Shown here piece by piece: positions 58,201 through 64,000 of a stretch of DNA of 64,000 bases. The notes below the pieces were generated by a model. It ran no database searches. It saw nothing but the letters and a program-made list of their open reading frames with translations, and had not been told where the DNA came from. The stretch is from positions 1 to 64,000 of the forward strand of contig CAYPLH010000003.1 of the NCBI GenBank assembly GCA_964411505.1. Reading direction: 5' to 3'. The position numbers and the translations under genes are program-made. Positions within the stretch are counted from its first letter, which is position 1. The number at the start of each line of letters is the position of its first letter. This DNA is from CAYPLH01 sp964411505 (lineage in GTDB: Bacteria; Bacillota; Clostridia; CAYPLH01; DUMO01).

Positions 58201-60045
58201 GTGAACAAATATGAAGCGTTAGAAAAATATTTCGGATATACAGCATTTAGAACTGGTCAGGAACAGATAATTGATTGTCTTGTGCAAGGTCAGGATGTAC
58301 TATGCGTTATGCCTACCGGGGCAGGTAAGTCTATATGCTATCAGGTTCCTGCACTACTGAAAAATGGTATAACTCTTGTTGTTTCACCATTAATTTCATT
58401 AATGAAAGATCAAGTGGGTGCTTTAAATGAATCAGGGATATCTGCTGCTTATATCAACAGTTCATTGACACAAAGACAATATTCTATAGTTATGGAAAGG
58501 GCAATTGATGGATGCTACAAAATTATTTACATAGCCCCGGAAAGACTTAATACAGACGATTTTTTGCACCTATCCAGTACTATAAAAATTGATATGATAG
58601 CAGTTGATGAAGCGCACTGTGTTTCTCAGTGGGGGCAGGACTTTAGACCAAGTTATTTAAAAATAGTTGAGTTTATTGATAAACTATCTTATAGACCTGT
58701 AATAGGTGCATTTACTGCAACTGCGACAAGAGAAGTGAAAGAAGACATTCAGAAAATTTTGAAACTTGATAACCCATTTAAGTTAACTACAGGTTTTGAC
58801 CGCCCAAATTTATTTTTTTCTGTTCTCAAGCCTCAGAACAAAATTGAAACACTTCTGGACTATTTAGAAAAGAATAATGAGAAGTGCGGGATTATATATT
58901 GCTCGACAAGAAAAACTGTTGAGGATATTTGTAATTTATTGAGCAATAACGGATTTGCTTCTACAAGATATCATGCAGGACTGTCTGATGAAGAAAGAAA
59001 ACAGAACCAAGAAGACTTCATTTATGATAGAAAATTGTTAATGGTTGCAACAAATGCATTTGGAATGGGTATTGATAAATCTAATGTTTCTTTTGTTGTC
59101 CACTACAATATGCCAAAAAATATTGAAAGTTATTATCAGGAAGCAGGTAGAGCTGGGCGGGATGGTGAAGATGCAGATTGTATCCTTTTATATAGTGGAG
59201 TTGATGTTAGAACAAACCAGTTTCTTATTGAAAAATCAGAAGTAAATACAGAGCTGGATAAAGCTGCGCACGAAAGAGTACGTGAAAAAGATCGTGAAAG
59301 GCTCAAGATGATTACCTTTTATTGTACAACTACTGATTGCTTGAGGGCATTTATTTTAAAGTATTTTGGAGAGAAGTCATCTGATTACTGCGGAAACTGT
59401 TCGAATTGTAGAAATGGTTTTGAAACTGTAGATGTAACTATCGAGGCACAAAAAATATTATCTTGTGTTGCACGCACAGGTAGTAGATTTGGTGTAAAAA
59501 TGATAGTTGATATTTTGAGAGGTAGCAAAAATAAAAGACTTTTAAGGCTGGGACTTGACAAACAATCAACCTATGGACTGCTTGTAGAGTTGTCGGAAAA
59601 AAGAGTGCGCTCTATCATTGATTATTTACTGTTACAAGGATATGCAGCTGTTACAAATTCGGAATACCCAGTATTGGTATTAACAGACTTATCAAAAACA
59701 GTACTCTTTAAACAGGTAAAGCTAGAAATGAAAATACCAATTTTAGAGGCTGTTCCTGAAAGCTCTAAAACATATAAAAGCATCGACAGTGGCTTAATGG
59801 AAAAACTAAAAGCGTTGAGAACCACTTTAGCAAAAGAAGCACATATGCCGGCGTATATTGTTTTTGCAGATTCTGCATTAGCTGATATGTGTAAGAAAAG
59901 ACCTAAAAACCTAGAGGAATTTCTTCATGTATCCGGTGTAGGAAAAGCTAAACAGCAGAAATATGGACAACTCTTTGTGGATTTAATCTCAAAATTTGAT
60001 TCGTCTGATTCAGAACAAACACAAGGCAAAGAAATAAAAGTCTGA
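58201..60045 (+). CDS. recQ: ATP-dependent DNA helicase RecQ
   Basis: A 614-residue 3'-5' helicase. Motif 0/I includes FRTGQEQII and PTGAGKSICYQ, and the DEAH box is AVDEAHCVSQWGQDFRPSY. Helicase motif VI is QEAGRAGRDG. The RecQ-Ct zinc site has YCGNCSNC, followed by a winged helix and a C-terminal HRDC domain (about 520-600, ending HVSGVGKAKQQKYG). The start is GTG 58201 after AGAGGGG. It acts in recombination and repair of stalled forks. Confidence 0.96.
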   Translation: MNKYEALEKYFGYTAFRTGQEQIIDCLVQGQDVLCVMPTGAGKSICYQVPALLKNGITLVVSPLISLMKDQVGALNESGISAAYINSSLTQRQYSIVMERAIDGCYKIIYIAPERLNTDDFLHLSSTIKIDMIAVDEAHCVSQWGQDFRPSYLKIVEFIDKLSYRPVIGAFTATATREVKEDIQKILKLDNPFKLTTGFDRPNLFFSVLKPQNKIETLLDYLEKNNEKCGIIYCSTRKTVEDICNLLSNNGFASTRYHAGLSDEERKQNQEDFIYDRKLLMVATNAFGMGIDKSNVSFVVHYNMPKNIESYYQEAGRAGRDGEDADCILLYSGVDVRTNQFLIEKSEVNTELDKAAHERVREKDRERLKMITFYCTTTDCLRAFILKYFGEKSSDYCGNCSNCRNGFETVDVTIEAQKILSCVARTGSRFGVKMIVDILRGSKNKRLLRLGLDKQSTYGLLVELSEKRVRSIIDYLLLQGYAAVTNSEYPVLVLTDLSKTVLFKQVKLEMKIPILEAVPESSKTYKSIDSGLMEKLKALRTTLAKEAHMPAYIVFADSALADMCKKRPKNLEEFLHVSGVGKAKQQKYGQLFVDLISKFDSSDSEQTQGKEIKV

Positions 60046-60348
60046 ACAATCAAAAGTTAAAATCATAAAACGTATTTTGTTTCATCTGAATTATTAAAAG
60101 TAATCCCTCCATATACTGCTGTAGGCGTATGTGCACCAGTGTTTTCGCGAGTTTAGCAGTGGACACTAGGGTGGTTTTGTGGTATATTATTTTATAGTTA
60201 GAGTTGCTTTATTGTACTCATCTTCAAAATTTACAGGGGATATTCAATTATGAAAATTAGTAAAAGCTATAGAACTAATTAAATTAAAAATTATCATTGG
60301 AAAAGTATATTTGCAAAGATTTTTTTGAGTAAGGATTGAAATGGAGAT
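60046..60348. other. Intergenic region ahead of the sulfatase
   Basis: About 300 AT-rich bases with no gene, strong terminator or recognisable RNA. A TGG-TATATT box near 60180 could be a weak extended -10 promoter for the sulfatase. Confidence 0.4.
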
Positions 60349-61875
60349 ATGAATATGACTAATAATAATCAAAAACCAAACATTTTATTTATTATGGCGG
60401 ACCAACTGATACCTCACATGATAGGTTGCTATGGGCATAAAGTCGTAAAAACACCAAATATCGATAGACTTGCTAATGAAGGAATACTTTTTGATTCCGC
60501 ATATTCTCCTTGTCCGATTTGTTCGCCGGCACGGGCAACACTAATGACGGGAAAGTATGTATCCAATATTGGCGCATATGATAATGCATCACCTTTTTCA
60601 TGCGATGAGCCTACAGTTGCGCACTACCTTACAAATGAAGGCTATGACGTTGTTCTAAGCGGGAAAATGCATTTTATAGGGCCGGATCAATTACATGGCT
60701 TTAGCAGGAGACTGACAACTGATATATATCCATCCAGTTTTGAGTGGACAACAAGAAGGGAGGAAACACAAGAGTTTGGAGAAATGCATAAAAACCCAAT
60801 TGCAATCGATTATGTAACCGCAGGCATAAGACAATGGAGCATGCAGTTTGACTACGATGAAGAGACGCATTTTAGAGCTCTTGAATATATTCAATCAAGA
60901 AGAATGCAAGTTGGAGGAACAATGCAGAAACCCCAAAAAGAGCGTGACCCAAAGCCATTCTTCCTTTGCGTATCATATACCCATCCCCATGAGCCATTTC
61001 ATGTGACGCAGGAACTCTGGGATCTATATGAAGGGGAACAGATTGATGTTCCAGATTTACCGGAAAATCTGGATGATACTTATTCTCAGATGGATAAATG
61101 GTTAAACGACTTTCATGGGGTAAAAGAGTATGATCTTAAGGATACTAAAAGCTTATATAATATGAGACGTGCTTACTACGGGCTTATTACTTACATTGAT
61201 AATAAGGTTGGTGAACTTATCAAAGCATTGGAAGATACAGGCTTGAGGGAGAATACGATAGTAATATTTACAAGCGACCATGGAGATATGCTGGGGGAAA
61301 AAGGAATGGTGCAGAAGAGATGTTTCTATGAATTTTCCAGCAGAGTACCATTGATTATAAACTACCCGGATGGTTGGATGGGAGGAACGGAGATTACGCA
61401 GCACACTTCACTCATTGACCTTACTCCCACCATTCTTGATATGGCGGGAATTAGTGTTGAGCAACTGCTACCGTGTGATGGAAAGAGCTTAATCGGTTTA
61501 ATTGATGGTAGTGATAAAAGTGAAAGGTATATATTCTCTGAGCTTCATACTGAAGGCGTGTTCTCGACTTGCTTCATGATAAGAAAAGATAAATTTAAAT
61601 ATATTTATATTCATGGAAAAGATGCACAGTTGTTTGATATAGAAAAGGATCCTGGAGAATGGGAGAATTTAAGTGGTAGAAATGAATTTGTGGAAATTGA
61701 AAGTGAGCTTAAAGCAAAAATATTTGAACAGTTTAACCCGGATGAAATCGAACGGGATGTTTGTAAAAGTTTGTTAAATAGAAAACTGATTAGAGAGGCT
61801 ATGAAAGCCAATAATACGCATTGGGATTACTTCCCGTATTTTGATGCAACTAGGCAATATTGGAGAGAAGGCTAG
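60349..61875 (+). CDS. Formylglycine-dependent sulfatase (S1 family)
   Basis: A 508-residue sulfatase that would hydrolyse sulfate esters. PNILFIMADQ carries the first metal-binding Asp, and CSPARATLMTGKY (Cys about residue 64) is the Cys-type activation motif, to be oxidised to formylglycine by an anaerobic maturase that is not in this window. FTSDHGDMLGEKG supplies the remaining metal ligands. There is no signal peptide, so it should be cytoplasmic and act on imported sulfated sugars or choline-sulfate-like compounds. ATG 60349 and ATG 60355 are both possible after GGAG. It is followed by the FAD oxidoreductase. Confidence 0.92.
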   Translation: MNMTNNNQKPNILFIMADQLIPHMIGCYGHKVVKTPNIDRLANEGILFDSAYSPCPICSPARATLMTGKYVSNIGAYDNASPFSCDEPTVAHYLTNEGYDVVLSGKMHFIGPDQLHGFSRRLTTDIYPSSFEWTTRREETQEFGEMHKNPIAIDYVTAGIRQWSMQFDYDEETHFRALEYIQSRRMQVGGTMQKPQKERDPKPFFLCVSYTHPHEPFHVTQELWDLYEGEQIDVPDLPENLDDTYSQMDKWLNDFHGVKEYDLKDTKSLYNMRRAYYGLITYIDNKVGELIKALEDTGLRENTIVIFTSDHGDMLGEKGMVQKRCFYEFSSRVPLIINYPDGWMGGTEITQHTSLIDLTPTILDMAGISVEQLLPCDGKSLIGLIDGSDKSERYIFSELHTEGVFSTCFMIRKDKFKYIYIHGKDAQLFDIEKDPGEWENLSGRNEFVEIESELKAKIFEQFNPDEIERDVCKSLLNRKLIREAMKANNTHWDYFPYFDATRQYWREG

Positions 61876-62028
61876 ATAAAGAAGTCTTGGAAACTAAATG
61901 TATACTATTTATGAATTGCACAATATCTACGCTAATTTAATTAGCTTAAGAGTGATTCCTTACTTTATAAGATAGATTGAATATTGTACACAGTATGTAA
62001 AGTTGAAGTATGAAGGGGAGTGGAAAAG

Positions 62029-63825
62029 ATGCTGAAATCTTCTAAAAAAGGTGAATTTCAAGTGATTGAACATAACGTAGACCTGTGTATTGTAGGTGGA
62101 GGAATGGCTGGAGTTTTAGCAGCTATAGCTGCCTCACGTCACGGTGCAAAAGTATTACTTATGAATGACCGTCCTGTTTTAGGAGGAAATGCGTCAAGTG
62201 AGGTACGGATGTGGATTCGCGGAGCACGTGGAGAGAATCTGCAGGAAACAGGAGTTCTTGAGGAAATTGCTCTTGAAAATATATATAGAAACCCTTATTT
62301 GAATTTTTCTATATGGGACAGTGTTCTCTATGAAGCTGTGCGCTTTGAACCAAATATTGAGCTTGTTCTTAACTGTTCCTGTTGTGATCTTGAAATGGAA
62401 GGGCAATTCATTTCAGAGGTCAGAGGCTGGCAAACAACGACCCAGAGATGGCATAAAGTGAAAGCGAGGTTGTTTGCGGACTGTTCCGGAGATAGCGTGT
62501 TAGCTCCATTATCCGGAGCGGCTTTTCGATGGGGTAGGGAAGCTTCAGATGAGTTTAATGAAGATATTGAGCCAACGGTAGCTGATAGAAGGACTATGGG
62601 TATGAGTTGCTTGATTCAAGCTCGGGAAACATCATCACTTAAGACTTATATACCTCCCAAATGGGCCAATAAGTATACAAAAGAAGATTTTCCATACCGG
62701 ATGCCCATTAATGATTCTAGCGTTTGGAAGAAACAAAATTTCTGGTGGATGGAACTAGGTGGACTCCAAGACAGTATTAGTGACACAGAAGAAATCAGAG
62801 ATGAACTTCTGAAGGTAGCTTTTGGTGTATGGGATTTTATTAAGAATAGTGGTTATTGTGAAGCGGAAAATTGGGAACTGGATTGGGTAGGCTTTCTTCC
62901 AGGGAAACGAGAAAGCAGAAGATATGTAGGAAAACATATACTTACCCAGAATGATGTACAAAGTGGAGGAAAGTTTTCCGATATTGTTGCTTATGGAGGA
63001 TGGTCTATGGATGATCATCATCCTGGAGGATTCCGGCATAGAGGAAAACCAACGGTATATCATCATGCTCCATCACCCTACGGAATTCCATACAGATGCC
63101 TTTATTCTAAAAATGTGCAAAACCTTTTGTTTGCAGGAAGAAATATAAGTGCGACTCATGCAGCCCTTTCTTCTACACGTGTCATGGCAACATGTGCCAT
63201 GCTAGGTCAGGCAATAGGTACAGCAGCAGCTATAGCAGTACGTTATGATATACTTCCACAGGGAGTTTATGAAAATCATATTGAAGAATTAAAACAAATG
63301 CTTATGGAAGATGATTGCTATCTTCCATGGAATGTAAGAGAAATACCTTATCTGACGCAAAAGTCCAAGATAAAAGCTTCGCATGGAAATCCGACAGTAC
63401 TTGTCAATGGTATTGATCGTCCGGTTGGTGATGAATATAATGGTTGGATAGCACCATTGAATTCATGGGTTAAACTTGACTTCAGAGGAGAAGTTAAAAT
63501 AAAACAGGTACGAATAGTTTTTGACAGTGATATAAATAGAAAAACTTGGGACGAGATTGACGACCAAATAAAAAGGTTTCCTATGCGATGTAACGTATTT
63601 TTAAATCAAGAACCAGTCATTCTTCCCAAAACATTGATTAAAGCATTCAGACTTGAAATTTCTGATGGAGAAGGCAAATGGAGAACGATATATAGGGAAG
63701 TAAATAACTACCGAAGACTGGTGAAGGTTGAGCTTGATGCGATTACAACATCAGCTATCAGGTTAGTGCCTGAAAGTACTTGGGGATGTGATGAGGCAAG
63801 AATATTTGCGTTTGATGCAAGGTAA
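62029..63825 (+). CDS. FAD-dependent oxidoreductase with extra C-terminal domain
   Basis: A 598-residue flavoprotein. LCIVGGGMAGVLAAIAASRHGAKVLL contains the dinucleotide-binding GxGxxG (residues about 20-45 by position), followed by RPVLGGNASSEVRMWIRGARG, typical of the FAD-dependent group PF12831. Late in the fold, LLFAGRNISATHAALSSTR is the second FAD block. From about residue 460 the sequence changes to a beta-rich segment (GWIAPLNSWVKLDF, IKQVRIVFDSD) that resembles a galactose-binding/discoidin-type fold. The start ATG 62029 follows GAAGGGGAG; a GTG at 62020 overlaps it. Substrate unknown; the neighbouring sulfatase suggests sulfated-glycan use. Confidence 0.85.
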   Translation: MLKSSKKGEFQVIEHNVDLCIVGGGMAGVLAAIAASRHGAKVLLMNDRPVLGGNASSEVRMWIRGARGENLQETGVLEEIALENIYRNPYLNFSIWDSVLYEAVRFEPNIELVLNCSCCDLEMEGQFISEVRGWQTTTQRWHKVKARLFADCSGDSVLAPLSGAAFRWGREASDEFNEDIEPTVADRRTMGMSCLIQARETSSLKTYIPPKWANKYTKEDFPYRMPINDSSVWKKQNFWWMELGGLQDSISDTEEIRDELLKVAFGVWDFIKNSGYCEAENWELDWVGFLPGKRESRRYVGKHILTQNDVQSGGKFSDIVAYGGWSMDDHHPGGFRHRGKPTVYHHAPSPYGIPYRCLYSKNVQNLLFAGRNISATHAALSSTRVMATCAMLGQAIGTAAAIAVRYDILPQGVYENHIEELKQMLMEDDCYLPWNVREIPYLTQKSKIKASHGNPTVLVNGIDRPVGDEYNGWIAPLNSWVKLDFRGEVKIKQVRIVFDSDINRKTWDEIDDQIKRFPMRCNVFLNQEPVILPKTLIKAFRLEISDGEGKWRTIYREVNNYRRLVKVELDAITTSAIRLVPESTWGCDEARIFAFDAR

Positions 63826-63845
63826 TTGAATAGTAGGAAGCATAT

Positions 63846-63892
63846 AAACGGGCAGGAGGTAGATAATTATTTTATCTGCCTGCTACCCGTTT
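63846..63892 (+). terminator. Terminator of the FAD oxidoreductase
   Basis: AAACGGG, AGGAGGTAGATA and their counterparts TATCTGCCTG and CCCGTTT form a stem of about 20 pairs with a few mismatches, followed by TTATATTATT. Confidence 0.8.
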
Positions 63893-63911
63893 ATATTATT
63901 TAAATTGTTAC

Positions 63912-63940
63912 TTGACAGGAGGAGTAAAGAAAAATACAAT
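63912..63940 (+). promoter_or_regulatory. Candidate promoter at the window edge
   Basis: TTGACA (63912-63917), 17 bases, TACAAT (63935-63940). The gene it would serve lies beyond the end of the window. Confidence 0.5.
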
Positions 63941-64000
63941 CATTTAGCATATGAAACATTATTTTTAAAAAATGCGTATTGCATAGTGATACAAAGAAGA

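Noticed and set aside
1..64000. Prophage, insertion sequence, toxin-antitoxin or defence island
   Set aside because: No transposase, integrase, phage structural, restriction or toxin gene could be recognised on either strand.

Overview
The window is about 64 kb of an AT-rich, low-GC Gram-positive chromosome. Spore-former and Clostridia markers (spoIIP, remA, HrcA/CIRCE, single-chain glycyl-tRNA synthetase, a stand-alone AICAR transformylase, pyruvate phosphate dikinase) point to an anaerobic member of the Clostridia. The gene order alaS, hit, rpsU-yqeY, recJ-apt-relA-dtd, hisS-aspS, lepA-hemW-hrcA-grpE-dnaK-dnaJ-prmA and yicC-remA-gmk-rpoZ resembles what I remember of the Acetivibrio/Ruminiclostridium group. 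That placement is an inference, not a search result.

Layout. 0.2-5.6 kb: loosely packed genes (aldo/keto reductase, RluA-type pseudouridine synthase, SDR, AI-2E family permease, small YtxH-like protein, PRC-barrel protein). 5.7-8.9 kb: alaS and a HIT protein. 8.87-17.74 kb: a sigma-A promoter, a c-di-AMP (ydaO-type) riboswitch with terminator, then a SulP-type permease lacking STAS and a ten-gene Mrp-type cation/proton antiporter operon. Its order (E-F-G-A'-A''-B-C-D, then two more large antiporter subunits) matches the membrane arm of archaeal membrane-bound hydrogenases, but no hydrogenase genes are present. 17.8-27.7 kb: mgtE, rpsU-yqeY, recJ-apt-relA-dtd-MBL hydrolase-hisC. 27.7-32 kb: YdcF-like protein, AICAR transformylase, HAD phosphatase and a serine-hydrolase homologue whose catalytic motifs are substituted. 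32-37.8 kb: hisS-aspS, lepB, spoIIP and a small membrane protein, separated by unusual arrays of hairpins. 38-47.8 kb: lepA-hemW and the heat-shock genes under CIRCE, then dnaJ-prmA. 47.9-54.5 kb: yicC-remA-gmk-rpoZ-glyQS and ppdK. 54.6-60 kb: a broken reading frame, a membrane diguanylate cyclase, a HAD phosphatase, a viroplasmin-RNase H protein and recQ. 60.3-63.8 kb: a formylglycine-type sulfatase and an FAD oxidoreductase with an extra C-terminal region.

Most of the window is housekeeping (translation, stringent response, protein folding, DNA repair). The parts most worth attention are the riboswitch-controlled SulP/Mrp operon, the probable pseudo-enzyme at 30.9-32.0 kb, two families of dispersed intergenic repeats (a 63-bp double-hairpin unit, and a palindrome abutting a TATAAT box upstream of three unrelated genes), and competing hairpins ahead of relA. 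No rRNA, tRNA, CRISPR array, transposase or phage gene was seen.
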